From Larimichthys crocea (Eukaryota > Chordata > Actinopteri > Sciaenidae): a stretch of DNA of 64,000 bases. Made by a program: the position numbers and the translations under genes. The notes beneath the pieces are model-generated. The model was not told the DNA's origin and searched no databases. It saw nothing but the letters and a program-made list of their open reading frames with translations. The stretch spans positions 3,120,701 to 3,184,700 of the forward strand of contig NC_040016.1 of NCBI RefSeq assembly GCF_000972845.2. The letters are read 5' to 3'. Position 1 is the first letter of the stretch. Each line of letters starts with the position of its first letter. Shown here one piece after another: positions 44,733 through 59,056 of the stretch.

Positions 44733-47700
44733 TAACCCACTTTGGTTTCTGCCTGCCTGCTACACCACTCTCTGCTGGATTTGGCTTCTCTGTCTAATCA
44801 CCAGTAATAGAAAACAAAAGTGACAAGCAATAATCAGTTTAGCCTTTGAATTACTGGTGTCAGACCTCTAATTTCACTTCATCTTGTAAATCATCATTAT
44901 GTAATTTCTCATCATTTGTAGTTTTTTTTTTTCCTTCAGTCTGCACAGGTGCACAGCAATTCAACCATAAGCAGCACTTGTTTTGAACTTGTATGACATA
45001 TCCTAGTTTCTTTTGGAGAAACACAGCCGACATATTTATGTGATAGGTAGCTTTGAGTCAATAGGCTACCGTCCCAGCTGTCTCTTAGCTCCGCTTGCCT
45101 CTTTTCCTTATTGAGAGTCTACAGGCATTTTAGGCAACTGGTTGAGCACACTTTTAAAGGTATGACTGACTTTATTAGGCAATATGACACATTTAACATT
45201 TTGTATATGTATAGAGCTAGAGCTAAACTGTCAAACATTGAATTTTGTAAGGTAGATTAACTAAATTACAAAGTTTATCTGGGATGTGGTGTATTATATG
45301 CACTAGTCAGTCTTTCTTCAGGATCCGCACTGCACACTGCCTATGCCATCTATCTTGTTAAATAAAACTCACCCATCTAGAGTCAACGTTCATGTCTCTG
45401 ACATTTATGAATACTTGTGGGGAACTTTTTAATCCAACTTTGAGTCTCCCCAGCGTCACTATTAGTCCCTGGTCACATTAAGGTTTGTCTAAACTAAGGA
45501 ATAAGAGTGTATCTAGGTATCCCAGATCTGATGTTTACATTCACAAACTCATACATCAGGGATGCTAGGGTTCCTGTAAACATCATTTCTGCATGACTTA
45601 TTTTCTGCAACAGTACACATTACTGGTGTAACTCATGTTGCAGTAACATTGGCCCTTTTACATCCCAGCCTCCCACATTTGCTTCTTGAGGCATTTTGCT
45701 GTTGTGTGCTATATTCATGTTTTTATCCTCTTTTGCAGACTGACCTGAGAGTGGATCATATGAACCCTTTCATCTGTCAGGAGGGTTTGGAGGTATTCTT
45801 GATACTGTATGTTGTTGTGATGGTTGTAGCTTCAAGCTCTCTTTTGAAATGTGCTCTTAATAAAGCAGTTATTTGGCTAAAGGGCTCTTCTACTGGCAGT
45901 TCTATTAGAAGGTTGTAGACCCTGAAGCATCTGCTTGCCCACAGTCTCAGTGGTGGTAGTTTACTACAAGTGAGTTTGAGTACTTTAGACACCCTCGGGT
46001 AAATATTGAGACAGTAAATGTGTCTGAGAGTTTGGTTCTGTGTGTTTAAGTGCAAGTGAGCATCTAAGAGTGCTGGAGACAGGTGCTGAGGAGAGGAAGT
46101 AGGTGGCCTTGCTTCAGTAAATTTTTACTCTCTGGTTCATTGCAGGCCAAATAGAAAATGTTGTACAGACACAAAGTTTCCATCCTTGGTAACTGTGATG
46201 GCAAAAACAAAAACTTTCTTGAACAAAATAGTTGTCTGTCAATCAAATATAATTATCATCTGTCATGTGAATAATGCAACCATGACCAGATTTGCTTTTG
46301 GATTAAAATTTCATTATTTCAATAGAGTGATAGCTCAGGCGAGTTGCATGCTCATTTATCTCTTGAATTTATTCTTATCCATCAGCCCAATTAAATTCTT
46401 AAGCCTTGCCCCTTGTTACAAAATTGTCTCATTAAGAGCAGCATTACAAATACAGAAAATTCAGACTGTGGAGCCTCAGCTGACTGATATAAAAGTGAAA
46501 ATGCGTACAGTAAAAGATAATTTTCATTGTGGCATTATGTTAAATTGACTGCAGATCAAAACATGTAGATGTTGGTATCTAACACAAAGAAGTAATGTTT
46601 TAGTTGTGTAACCCTGGCTCAGTGAGGACAGCTGGAGCCCTCAGACAGCTAGCCTAATTCCACAACGCTGAATTTCCGCCCACATCTCAAATGTATTCAG
46701 TGCTTAGTGTTTATAGACCTGATGTTGTACCCGTTAATGGCTGTTTACACTGGTTGCATTGACAGTCAACCAGTCAGAACTTTGCAGGCCAGATTCAGAA
46801 CATCAGCATGATCTGTCTGCCCCCAACTACCAGAAATACACACTGCTTCTCAGATGCTTCATGGCTGTGATTATCTGATCTGTACAAATTTGCACTGTGG
46901 TATCCTCCATCTTCATTTATTAGCTTAGTTTAGTGATATGATTTTTTAATTTTTTCCACTCTTCCATAGATGTAATGCAGTTGAGTCTGACAGGTCACAA
47001 GTGACAAGATGAGATGACACCTCATAGAACCAGGCTTATAGTACATAAATAAGCTGTTCGGCACAGACTTCACCCTTTAATGAGCTCTGTAGGCTTAGGG
47101 GGGCGTAAAAATCGGATGCCTGGACTCTCTGCCATGACACTCTCACAGCACATGTGGCCATTGGTCACCATGGCAACCATGCTACCATTCTATGACCCAC
47201 CAACCTGGGGCAGGAAGGCAGAATTCATCGCTCCAGTTAATGGCTGATTGATCTTGTAGAGTACAGGAAAGGCAACTCAGTCAGGCAGCAATACGGCACC
47301 TCTCACCATGTTTGCTGCTTATATAGTACAGCACTGAGACACAACAACTTCAAGACCTCCGGCCAGCAACACATACAATTTTGTAGGTTCAGCTACTCAA
47401 CTCAGCTTTGATGAAGGAGCTTATGTAGTGATAAATACATGGGCGACCATCTTCTATAACTACAGATCTGAATTCCACAGAGCAAACCATGTAGAAAATT
47501 CAGCCCAGGATCCCAAGGGATTATGTGCAATTATGCAACCCTACAATGAACATCCAATGCCAGTGTTCAGTACCAATGCAGAAAGTACTGTCCCGTTTAT
47601 GCAGCAAAGTGGAAAGTAAAGGTTTATTGATTCTTCACTAAAGATGCGGACAGCTGCGGACTTGCATGTGGACAGTGGACGCACATGTGCTTCTATACAT

Positions 47701-49130
47701 ACCACAATCAGGGGACTGTATACTCAGCTGCGTTCCATACATATGGACCAGAAAACAAAATACCTCACAACAATGAGAGGAAGAGTACCTTAAGTTGTTG
47801 TATTTGGCTGAACAACAAAAGGATATTGGTGTTTAACCACAGTAGGGCCAAAGGTAAATGTGTCCGTGGACAGTTGCAGGCATGGGCAGATGACTTAAGG
47901 AGTACCTTTCCTCCTTGCAAATCTGCAATTAAAGTTTGCATTTTTCCTAACCATAGATGCAAGACCCAGTGATGATGATGATTATATCCATTGTTGAGTG
48001 TTGTTGTGGGCATTGCTGAGTGCACTTGAGACACAGTAAAAGAATCTGAGATTATCTGCTCATTGACATGTGAAATACTTGCACAGAGTCAATGTGCCTC
48101 CTTCTGTTTCGGAAGGATCTTGCCATGAGCCCCATTGTTATAACAGATGCACTGCTGCTGTGAGCATCTCAGAGAGGCTGTGTGGTTCCACTTAGTATGC
48201 CAAGGCATGCACGACACACAGTGATGCAATTTCTTCCCTCTCTACCCAGCATAGTTTATGGTGGGGGGGTGAGCCGCTGTAGACCTAAAAGAGCACCGGA
48301 TGTTTTTAGACATATAGATGATTGAACAAGACAGTCAGTCAATCCTGTTTTTTCTCGAAACACTTTGGACAGACCATGCATTCTGCATTATTATCACAAA
48401 CGGGGGACTGAGAACACGTTCTCTGGGTCGAGGGCTAGGCTGTTTCACTCTTGGTCCAAGGTCAAGCTTATAAAGCCCGTTAAAGGACAGAGCCTGTGTG
48501 AAATGGGTAGAAATTGACAGTGAAATAGACAGTGTGATAGAAATTGACTCTGCTGTTTGTCAATCAAAGTGTCAGTTTGTTTAATCCTTGTCAGCTATGA
48601 AAAATATTGATTATTTCCCCATTTATATGTCCAGCTACCCTATATCTAGAGTTTTATAGGTTTTTCATGTATTAATGTTGTCACAGAAACACTGTAAATT
48701 CTTAAAATATGATGTGTAACAAATTGATTTGGCAAAAAAAGATAAATTCAGCAACAAAGTTTAAGACAGCATGTAAACAGTCATGCTGCAGCCTATCCAA
48801 GAAACACTCTTACAAGCTGTTGTCTCAATTACTTTTGTGCAATGAATTGTCTCTGACAAAGTGTGGAGAAATCAAACAGTCATAATGTAGATGGATCAGC
48901 AGATGGGTAATTTTAAGTCTTCCAAAAGTTACTCTGGGTACTTACCTCATTTATTTTCAAGCCACATAATGTGCAACTGATTCAGCAGTAATGTTAAAAA
49001 GGGCTAGTGGAAGTGGAAGTGTTACAGTTTCTATCATCCAGCTGAAGTCACAGAAATTCCAGCATCATCAGTGTTACAGTGGAGACTGTTGGTACTGTCA
49101 AAACTGGATTTTGTTGTTACTTGAATTGAC
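44733..49130. other. downstream sequence, unassigned
   Basis: No exon is confirmed. A frame at 45739-45918 follows a pyrimidine tract and CAG but shows no known domain. The region at 47000-47900 has only short frames. Confidence 0.4.
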
Positions 49131-49299
49131 CTTTATTTAACCAGCGCATTCTCTCGAGAATGAAAACTTTATTTTGTGAAAGTCCTGTCCAAAAGGGCAG
49201 AATAATTGTTACACAAACCAATGCAGAACCAACATCCACAGATGGAAGGAGAATAGCAAGATGTGGAAAATGTTATTGTTGTTCGAATATCCAGCGGGA

Positions 49300-49600
49300 T
49301 ATTGGAGTAGAGCTGCTGCTCCTTCACGTTGAAAGGAGCCACCTGAGGTGATTCAGGCATCAGATTCGGATGCCTCATGGGCACTCCCTTTGGAGGTGTT
49401 CCAGGCATGTCCAACGGGTAGGAGACCCCAGGGCAGACCTAGAACTCGCTGGAGGGACTATATAGCCCATCTAGCCTGGAAACCCTTGGGGATGTCTGTA
49501 ATGCCCACTAAACCTGCTCCCACCACAACATGACCTTGGATAAGCAGAAGGAAATTGATGGATGGACGGATGGATGAATGGATGGATGGATGGATGGATA
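49300..49600 (+). mobile_element. 3' end of a Rex3-like (RTE) LINE with (GGAT)n tail
   Basis: The frame starting near 49310 reads HVERSHLR and, after a frameshift, 49348-49533 reads ASWALPLEVFQACPTGRRPQ, then GRPRTRWRDYIAHLAW. That is the C-terminal end of the reverse transcriptase ORF of Rex3-type fish retroposons. A stop and short UTR are followed by the GGAT tandem tail at 49556-49598, the expected 3' terminus. The 5' part is missing, as is common for LINE copies. Confidence 0.75.
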
Positions 49601-50020
49601 TTGTATAATTAATTGAAACTAAGAACTGTTGTGTTTTTGTTAACTTAGAATGAGTCTTTTATGTCTAAGGAGTCATAGTGCCACGCGGCACCGTTGTATT
49701 TCTACAGTAGCCTCGAACAAAGAAACCAAACTCTGGCTCTAAACAGCTCTTTTCGTATTTTTATGTTAAAGTGCCAGCTGTATGTTCTCTTACACATTGG
49801 GAAGGGGAGGGGTATTCATTTGGTTGCAATTAGCAGTCTAGCCACTAACATGCTCACAATGACAATGCTTACATGCCTTTAAATCTACCATGTTCAGCAT
49901 TATACTTTGCTAAATAGCACTAAACCCAAAATACAGCTGAGTATGATGTGTGGAATGTGTTTTAGTTTTGCAGGTATTTGTTCATTTGGATGACAAAGTT
50001 GTTACAATTGATCACATGAG
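49601..50020. other. unassigned sequence
   Basis: Nothing recognised. Confidence 0.4.
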
Positions 50021-50245
50021 AATCGTGAATGTGTGTGCCAACAGTTTAACTCTGAACCACAAATGTGAACCTCATAGTGGCACAACAGGAAAAGTCAGGG
50101 GATCACCAAAGTCATAAGTATTAATCCTCTAGGAACCATGGATATCTGTAGCAAATTTCAGCCAATGGTTGTCAATGTTTTTCAGCCAGAATAAAAGTAA
50201 ACCAACCAACACTGCCATCCTTAGAGCCCTGCCGCGAGCATGCCT
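50021..50245. repeat. dispersed fish repeat (family A), best copy
   Basis: Ordered phrases AAAAGTCAGGGGATCACC, TCCTCTAGGAACCATGGATA, TCTGTAGCAAATTTCAG and AACACTGCCATCCTTAGAGC identify the family also seen at 5660 and 31310. Non-coding. Confidence 0.65.
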
Positions 50246-52019
50246 AAAAATACCCATTACAGCAATTACACTTACCCACGTCAGTGAGTCAAAATGTCAA
50301 TGAGTTTGTGTTTAAAATAAATAAAGGTGACTTCTGTATGACGTTTAAGTGGTTTGTATTTCTTTTTTTTCTACCTTTTGAGTCCTGGGAGTGCAGGCTG
50401 TTTGACATTGATGGAAAGTAACTATGAGTAAAGCTGCTCAAAGATACACTGTACTGTAATTGTGCTTGCCTCTGCACCATTAATGACAGCTAGTGCTCTT
50501 TCTTAAAACTCAGTGATGGGTTTAAGTGTCACAACTGGAGATAAAACTCCTACTAAGAAGTTTAGAGCAGACTCGCTAGGCAACTTGCTAACTTAGCTGA
50601 TAATCACTGAAATAAAAGCAAGCAGGACAAGAAATGAGTGACAACAAACCACGGCTCCCCTCCAGCAACAAAATGTAATATCAAATTCCTCTCTGTGATT
50701 AAAGTTCTTTTTTAACAGTGTAAAAATTAAGCTTTTATGCTATAGGCTACTAGACAGAGATATCTTATTTGTCCCTTTTCCTGTGATCACAACATGGGCA
50801 GATTGTTCTGTGAAGATCACAGAGTAATCATTTATCATGTTGAGAGAACTCCTGATGTCATCTTATGATAAGGAACAAGATTATGACAGCGTCATGAAAT
50901 ACATTTCCTGTGATCAAAGTAAAACTCTATGTTTACTGATGTCCTCTCGGGAGTGGATCATCATCTTCATATCTCTGATCTCTCTCTCTCTTTTTCTTTT
51001 CTTTATTTTCTTAGATATTTTTTCCCCTTCTCACTGCCATATTTACATCCTGCCAGATGGAATAAGTACATCTGTTTTCCATTTCTGTGTTGTCTCAATC
51101 AGTCAACGTTTCCCAAAGCTGCAGAACTGACAGGACCAGGGTGGTGGAGCTCATTAAGAAAAGACAGAATCAACGCCTGTGGCTGAACTGATTTAATGCT
51201 CAAGTGATGTGTCAAGAGGAGGTGTATGTCTGTGTGAGCAAGTATATATGTATGTCAGCTATTGTAAGACCGTGATAAGGTAGGTGCTGATGAACAGTGG
51301 GACAGTGGTAGTTAATTTCTGACATGGATTGCACTAGTGATCTTATTCCTGATCTTATTGTCACATCTCAAAACAAATGAGCTAAAATGTTACTGTAGGT
51401 GACTCAAAGGAGCACTCTCAATCTTCTAGGCATTTCTGAAACCAATAACAGCTGCACTAAACTCAGAGCTCACACTGAGAGAGATTCATGACGCTCACGT
51501 CACTCACTTTGTGGGGTATCTTGTTCAAAACTAGAGCAAACGATAATGATATAATGATACTCAGCAGCTTGATCACCTGTCAGTACCTATCAAACAACTC
51601 AAGTTTCATTAATGAATAATATGACTTTATGTTCTTTTTTTTTCTATTATTATTATCTGTCTCTTTCACTCACAATCTCTTTTTCATTTTACACAAGCAG
51701 CGGGCAAAAACAATCTGCCACATTTCAAAATGTTCATACATCACTAGGCCGTGTGCATGTATCCACCCAGTCTTTGATGGATGAAGTGTCCAAGATGTGT
51801 CTGGCTGATTTACTGTATGTGTCCTGTGTCATCCTCTCAAAACTGTTAGAAAATGTAACACATGACTGAATTGTGTTTTCCCTCTGTGATATAGAAAAGT
51901 ACATGTCACAGGGCACATACTGCAGCTGAAATTGCTTTTCATGTCCGTCACAACCTTATACAACAGCTAAAAGGTAATTAAACAAATGCAGCACAAGGTT
52001 TGTTAGTATGTTTAAGATT
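50246..52019. other. unassigned sequence
   Basis: No gene or classified repeat recognised. Confidence 0.4.
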
Positions 52020-53212
52020 TTCTATAAAATAAGCCTGACTTATATATTGGCCAGCCACTATAATCAGAAGATATTGGCCATTCACAGATATCTTGGTATC
52101 AGCAGGGGTTAAATTGGACACAGGCTGCCCGGGGCTCAGCCCTCAGCACATAATCCTACACTGTGCGGTGCATCTCATGCTCTGTCTATGTGGGCTGCGT
52201 TCTGTGACCTTGTGCCTGACAAAATTGTGAGTGAAATACAACTATTTATTATATTTGATCAATGCCAACTCGCGGCAGTGTTTGTAAACTGCAGCCTGTG
52301 AAAGATAAGTACGTCATGTGTGCACAGAATGAAACTGAGCAACCTCTGCAGAGACCAGTCCAGACAATATATGGGCATGATGGCACTTTCCATATGCTCA
52401 CAAATGAGTGCACAAACAAGACAATGACTGTCTAGTCTCTCAGTCATGGTTTGGATTAATGCAACTATTGATTAAATATAGTCATATAATATAAAATAAT
52501 TTGTGCAAGCTGAACAATATGGATGCATATCTCTCAGTCAAAGTATTTAATATTTAGTGTTTAGCTGAGCCTTAGTATAAATAGTATTTTAAATAAAAAA
52601 ATGTAGAATTTGTGAGAATTGAACTAAATACCAGGCAGTGGGGCCAAAGCATTTACACAAAGATTTGCCATCAGCATCTAGAATATCTAGCAGAGGGTTA
52701 TATTGTTATATTTGTTATATTTCATTTATTTACAGTTGTCAACGTAATGCAGAAAAAGATGTTTTTTTTTTTTTAGATCCACTAATTATCTTCCATTTGT
52801 GTTATTCTTTTTCATGGTTGTTTTATTATGATTATTAGATTTACAGTGCAGTTTTCTGTTTTAGTGCACTGTAAAGTGTATTGTTAAACTTAAGTTTTTT
52901 TGTAAAATATCCTGCCTCTATTACATTTATTTGTGTTTGATAACCACATTTATTGTTTATTACAAAAAAATCTGCTTGTATTTATAAAGAATATTGACCA
53001 TATACTGAATATTTTACTCCTTATTATCAGTATCAACTACTGAAGACCAATTGACATATATAACACATAAGTTTATTTTTACATAGACAGTATACATATA
53101 GTTATATATAGTCATGTTATGGTTATCAGATTTTTTTTAATGCTCAAATATTGATATCAGCCTCAAATATTGGTAATCTGTAGCGATACATCATATATAT
53201 CGCTACATGGAA
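52020..53212. repeat. probable MITE/hAT-type repeat with TATTGGCC-like ends
   Basis: ATATTGGCCAGCCACTATAA and GATATTGGCCATTCACAGATATC on the left, and ATTGATATCAGCCTCAAATATTGG on the right, resemble the ends of a common fish repeat rich in TATCGGCC motifs. The interior (CTGCAGAGACCAGTCCAGAC near 52345, then TATGGGCATGATGGCAC) also fits that family. Near the right end TGTAGCGAT...ATCGCTACA (53179-53207) forms a hairpin. The extent is approximate. Confidence 0.5.
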
Positions 53213-54220
53213 ACACACAGATGATGATCAGGCTCAGGCGTGTGCAGCCAGATCCTCAGCCACCCAGCAAACCACACCTATCTCTGCAAAGAGAGCACAC
53301 AGAGCCCAACGCCCAGCACACCACATTTACATTGATTTGACTTGTCCATCCATCCAATACTTAAAGCAAACGTATATCGTAACACATTCGTAACAATTAT
53401 TTAAAACATTCAGCTGAATGCCATCCCGTTCCAATTTAATCAGAATGCTGGAATCACCATTCCTGTGCTGTTGTTTTTCTTGCACACATGACCTACTTGT
53501 TTGGTATCACATTATTTTGTCCCTTAATCATCACTTGACCTCATGTAAAAACTGTGGTGTCCTAATTCATATTTATAGTGCCGCCAAATATTTCACTGCA
53601 GTTAAGAGCAGAAGAGCAGAGGAGGATGAAAAGCTGAAACATTAGATCCAAATCTGAAAATGATATGTAATTCACCAGATCCATTTAAATTGTTTCGAGA
53701 TGGACCGCAAAGCAGCAGCCCAACACCACCTGAAAAACTCAATATTTGAAGCTCAGGAAAGTGATTTATGTATGTCATCATGCTGGTTTCTTTGCAGTAG
53801 CAGGTGAAGCAGGTGGTTTGTCACTGCAGGAAAAGTGTGTTCATGCAGTCTGAAGCTGCTGACATACTGTAAGTAAGAAGAGGATTACACAGACATGGCT
53901 CAGATGTGCACTGAAATAGAACAGTTTGTGGTCCTAAAATCCAGAAACATATGTGCTACGGCTACTGTCACCTGATTTCCAAAGCTTTTCTTCCAGCAGG
54001 ATTGTCAATTTATGCTTAAATAAGGGTTTCAGTTCTTATAAACCCACTGACTGCACCCACTTACTGTGGTATAGATTACAGGCATTAAAGCTGCATATGT
54101 CAACTGTGAAATTATAAACTTTACAGTGTCAGCTTTCAAATATTGTTTGAGGAGATTAACATGATTATAATGTTGAGCCTAGTAGGTGTATATCATATGG
54201 TTCGTTTGCTACAGAGCCTT
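53213..54220. other. unassigned sequence
   Basis: Nothing recognised. Confidence 0.4.
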
Positions 54221-54227
54221 TTTAATG

Positions 54228-54248
54228 TAAAAAAAAAAAAAAAGAAAG

Positions 54249-54279
<31 letters not shown>

Positions 54280-54280
54280 C
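54228..54280. repeat. A-rich (GAAAA)n tract
   Basis: A ~53 bp run of A and GAAAA units; simple repeat or decayed poly-A tail. Confidence 0.85.
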
Positions 54281-54594
54281 CCATGCACACTACCAGAAAT
54301 CTGCAGTGGGAAGTTGGTCTACAACCTGCTGCATCGCTGGACTACTCTTTTACTGTAAGAGAAAAAAACATGAAGTCACCAACCAAAAAGTCTCACAGGA
54401 AAAATAAATGCTATTTTTTATTTAAATTAATGGCTAGCATGTTAAACCCAAAGTACAGATGTGATTGGAATTTAAGCTGAATTATCATTGATGTTGTGGC
54501 TACTGTGTTAGTAAACAGATGTTTCCACATTGAGCACACACAAAGCATTCATTTAGAGTTGTGTTTGTGCGTCAACTGATGAATGTAAATCCAA

Positions 54595-54790
54595 TTTTTT
54601 GTCTCTGTGTAGCTCTGCTTTGGTCTCCACCAAATCCTGAGGGAAATATCTGCTTCTTAAGCTGCAGTGTTATACTATGTTCACCAGCTAGTTGCTATCT
54701 TCGTGTGCTGATTTATCAGAGCTTTTGTTTTGCTGAGAACAGCTGCCTACTGTGACTGAGGAGGATGGTGAGAGCAGTGAACTTAACAGT
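54595..54790. repeat. dispersed fish repeat (family B) fragment
   Basis: TGGTCTCCACCAAATCCTGA, GGGAAATATCTGCTTCTTAA and TTCACCAGCTAGTTGCTA match the order of the copy at 40280-40480. The open frame through it is not a gene. Confidence 0.5.
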
Positions 54791-57700
54791 AAGTAAGTCA
54801 AGTTGTAAAACCAAAACAAGCGTAAGAGAATAGATGGATGGACATTAATGTTGTTTTAAATTTATGCTACTAAAAAATGTAAGCAATTTCTCCCAGTGAT
54901 TTAGTGAATCCATTAAAAAAAAACACAGGTATATCTGTAACAGGACTGAAAATCAAGTTTTGAAATGGAAATGTCTGCAGTGTAAACCATCACTACAGAC
55001 TAACTCAAAGCTATTTCAATCAAGAAACACCACAGGATGATTTTGTCCAAAAACAATTTGGAATGAGTGAATTAGCTTGAACAAGTTGAGAGGATAAGTG
55101 TGGAAGCTTCCAGAAGTCCTGGTGGTCTAACAGTTAATGTTGGCTTTTATGCTTGACCCTCACAGTGACAAAGTAAATATTTTCTTATCGTTCTATTATT
55201 TTACAGCATAATCTAGGCATTAGCTGAGGAAGGTAACCTTGGTCTGGTCAATATTGTCCTCCCACTTTAATTTCTCTGCCTCATTGCTGAGAGCAGACGT
55301 ATGAAAAATCCTTTCATTTTAACCATTGCACATAAAGGGAACGGCCATTAAGCCCATCTCTGTCTCATGCCTTTGAGAGCAGAAACTTATTATGAGACAG
55401 TTGTCTAACATATTAAGAAATTAATGTGAAGGCGCTGTGGGAGCCATTGAACTGTTGATGAAACCAATTTTTTATTATTTGTGGCATACATCAGATTGAT
55501 CATCATCTGAAGTGTTACAATGTTATCGTGCTTGTGTTCTGCTATTTAAAAAAAGAAAAGAAATCAAACATTTGCTTGCAGTCACTTGAAGATATGAATT
55601 AAGATTAATTTACAATCGACTTTCACAAACATTACATAATGTAAACAATCACTTAACGGCAATAAAATCCGATTCATCCTCAGCTGCCAGACACTATCAG
55701 TCTCAGTCTGTCAATTTCTGAAGACAAGTATCTAAATGCAGTAAATTATTGGCTGGTAGACAGTATTTCTAAAAATGTGTATATAAAAAAAAATAACTGT
55801 TGCTGTCAAATCAGGAATATTCACTGAAACAATCTTCATGGACAAACTCACTAATTATAATTCTACACTGATTCAGACTCAAGCCAATGCATGTAGGTCA
55901 GCAGGTCTGCTGGACTAATGGGAGAGAAAAATACCGTTCATCTCTTAAACTTTCAAATGACAGTGTGCCAGTACACCATCTGTACAGCTGCTGATTGCAG
56001 CAAGCTACAAAACAGAAGGTTAATGTGGAACTGGGCCACTTTTTTCCTCCCATGTCCACAAATAGACTAGCCAATGTTCAGTTACATGGAGTCTTTCACT
56101 CACACTCCCCTCTGAAATCTCCAAATTCCCTCTCATCAATGCCCAGCAAATTATACACTTTTGTGCAAACAGACTTTTATCTCAAGACTGTATGGAACGA
56201 TTTCAGTTTCAAAGTATATTTAAGCAACAATGATCATAAACTGTCCTGTGTGAAAACATCTTGAATTAAAGGTCCCTAATTGTATCAGATGAGCATTAAT
56301 CGCCTGCTGCACCATCTGACTGGAAGCTCTCACAGTAATTACACTGGATTAGCCTTTGTCTACACAGTTAATCCTTGCCACATGTGACATGCACAAAATG
56401 ACAAATATTTTGTTCAGTATTCTATTAAAAAATGCACTAAATGTAAATTCACTCAGTAACTGGTTTGGTACAGCAGTTATCCTCTGAATGTAAATGAATG
56501 AAAATTAAAAGTATGTTTATGTACCATATTTCTACCATATTCCATATTTCTGCAGCTCCATCTGCTGAGGAAGAGAATATGATATGATGTGAAAGCAACT
56601 GTAGTGAGGAATCTACATAATAATTATCACCCAAAGTTTCAGCTGTTCTGGTTCACTCTCAATATTCTAATAGCATCATGTCAAGACAGATACAGTTAGT
56701 GACTAGCTGGTGAACATGATGGAGCATTTGCCAGCTCAAAAAGTAGATATATCCATCAGGTGTTGTTTCCTTGATGTCTAACAGTTGTGTTTAATGCATG
56801 TCCTCTGCCATAAAATAGCTGCAACATTATTTGAGAATATTTTGGAGCCTGCATCCATTGAGGCTAGGTTGCATTCTTCTTCTTCTTCCCTCCCTATGCT
56901 GGTACGTAGCTTTCCATTTTAGCACTTGCAAGTAAAAATCAGTGCAATAGTATGAAACCATACTCAGAAATGTGCCATGCATGGGACCTATTCATAACAT
57001 TACTCCATAGCACTACAAGTGCTCAAAAACTCAACAGGATGCCTTTAAAATTAATTAACTTTCATTATTTCATTTGTGTAAGAATCAATAACAATAACAC
57101 AATAAAACAAAATGCATGACTGTGACAATAAAAAGACAGCAGTTTATGAGAATAATTAATGACCTAATTACAATTTAACTCAACAAATCACGAGTCGAGC
57201 TCACAACTTACATGGAGTTACATCACAGTCCACAGAGTCCAGCATTAAAGGAAATGTATATAATTCTTTATTTTAAATATAAATCTCCTCATTTCGTCAC
57301 CCAATGCGGAAAGATTGCTCCACTGAAAAAGCTATTTCCTGCAATAATAAAATCTGGTTTAGGAGTTAATACCCTGGACTTGAAAATGGTGACTGGCAGC
57401 TCAACACCAGGTATCAACAACAAGAGACTGATGATATGGAAATGTGCCTGGAAGAGAGGCAATAAACATGGATATTAGCCAAGCGATAAAGAGAACTGCA
57501 GCAGTATTGTTGTTTTTCTGATGGTATAGGAATGTGGGAATGCGGCAGCAGCTAAGGAAATTAATCATTAAAAAAAAGCATATACACCTTTTCATTTGGA
57601 CTTGATCATCAGAGCAACATAATGACAACAATATACAACCTGAACCATTTGTCAACTAAGACAAAAACAATCATGAAAATCACAGAACCTGGAAACAACA

Positions 57701-58584
57701 AACTTCAATGCATAAGTAATTCTAGTGTTGTAGTCTACTTTTCCTTCAGCAGGTTCTCGGGCTCTTGTAGAAAGCTTATACATAAATTATGACAAAAAAA
57801 TTGCATACCTATGTCTAGGTTTTATAGACTCATGACAGCACAAACAGTCAGAGAGCAGAAATGAACAGACCTACATACAGAAAATATACACAGGTAGTTT
57901 AGACATCATGACTCTTTATATAAGTATCAAACAAGTCTTTGATACTTAATAAAAAAGGCATGGTGAGGTTTCATTTGAATTATTTCTTCCTGTACTGATT
58001 TCTTCTAACCAGCAGGTCATCGTCTTTCCATCCCACTTTCTCTTCTTCTAGTGAGAGCTGATTATCATTTTAGACTTTTTCAAGTATAAATAAGTGAAAT
58101 CAAAATGTTAATGTTAATGGAAGACCTGTAACCACTTCTCAGTAAGACCAGTTCATGTAGTAATAGTAAATCAAAACTGGGCTTTCTATTTGGTTTTCAA
58201 GGCATTACGCCTGTCATCCAAGACAATCTTGCCAGTAGATCCTCTGAAAAACATGTAGAGTCTAAAGTCATACTACCTGCTGAACTAAATGTAACTCCAG
58301 TTTCCTCCAAATTAAATGACAAAATGCATTATTGTCAATGCCCTCTAACCTGACTTCTTTCTTTAACTTCAGCATAATTAGTACAGAAAAAAAATATGTT
58401 TGTTTTGAAGCTCTGGCTGAAACAATAGATTGTTTGAAGATAAATGGATGTTGCTCCCAAAAATGTCACCCATAGGTCTCTGAAGGGCCATAATGAAGCT
58501 CAATATGGTTGGCTCTTGCAGTCATCAACACACACTTTTGCCATTGTTTACCATGTGCACTGTTGTAGTTTAGTGTGTTAGCAT
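54791..58584. other. unassigned AT-rich sequence
   Basis: No exon, RNA gene or classified repeat recognised. Confidence 0.4.
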
Positions 58585-58790
58585 CAGTGTTGATTTAGTT
58601 AATGGAAACTAAAATGTTCGTCAACAACCTTTTTTTCCATGACTAAGATAAGAAATGTATGATAATGAAAAAACTATGACAAAATGTATGATTGTTTTTT
58701 GTTGAGTCAAGATGGGACTGTTGTGTAGTGTTAGTGGTCAGAGATTCAAAATATATGTATATAAAATATAGTGTGTAATGCATCATTATG
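58585..58790. repeat. fish MITE-like fragment
   Basis: AAACTAAAATGTTCGTCAAC, TTTTTTTCCATGACTAAGAT, AAACTATGACAAAATGTATG and GGGACTGTTGTGTAGTGTTA follow the order of a repeat common in fish genomes. Boundaries not determined. Confidence 0.5.
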
Positions 58791-59056
58791 TTCAAATCTT
58801 GCGTTGTGTGCATGTTTGAGAAGAACATCTGTGAAGTTTCTTCTATGTGTGTGATGCAATGCGAATTCAAAATCAGTTAGGATTTTAAAACTCCTGTAGC
58901 CTGAGCAAAGCTTCATATTAAATGACAGTTTTCATCATTTAATTTACATGATAATCTTTATCTTTAGATTATCTGCAAAGTCATTTGCTTGTTTAATTAT
59001 TAGGATAATTTTGTTCTCATTGTTAGTAATGCAGCTTTTACTCTGTCCTTCTGCAG

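Noticed and set aside
45739..45918. Exon-like frame (TDLRVDHMNPF onward) after a pyrimidine tract
   Set aside because: No domain, no partner exon and weak context; consistent with chance.
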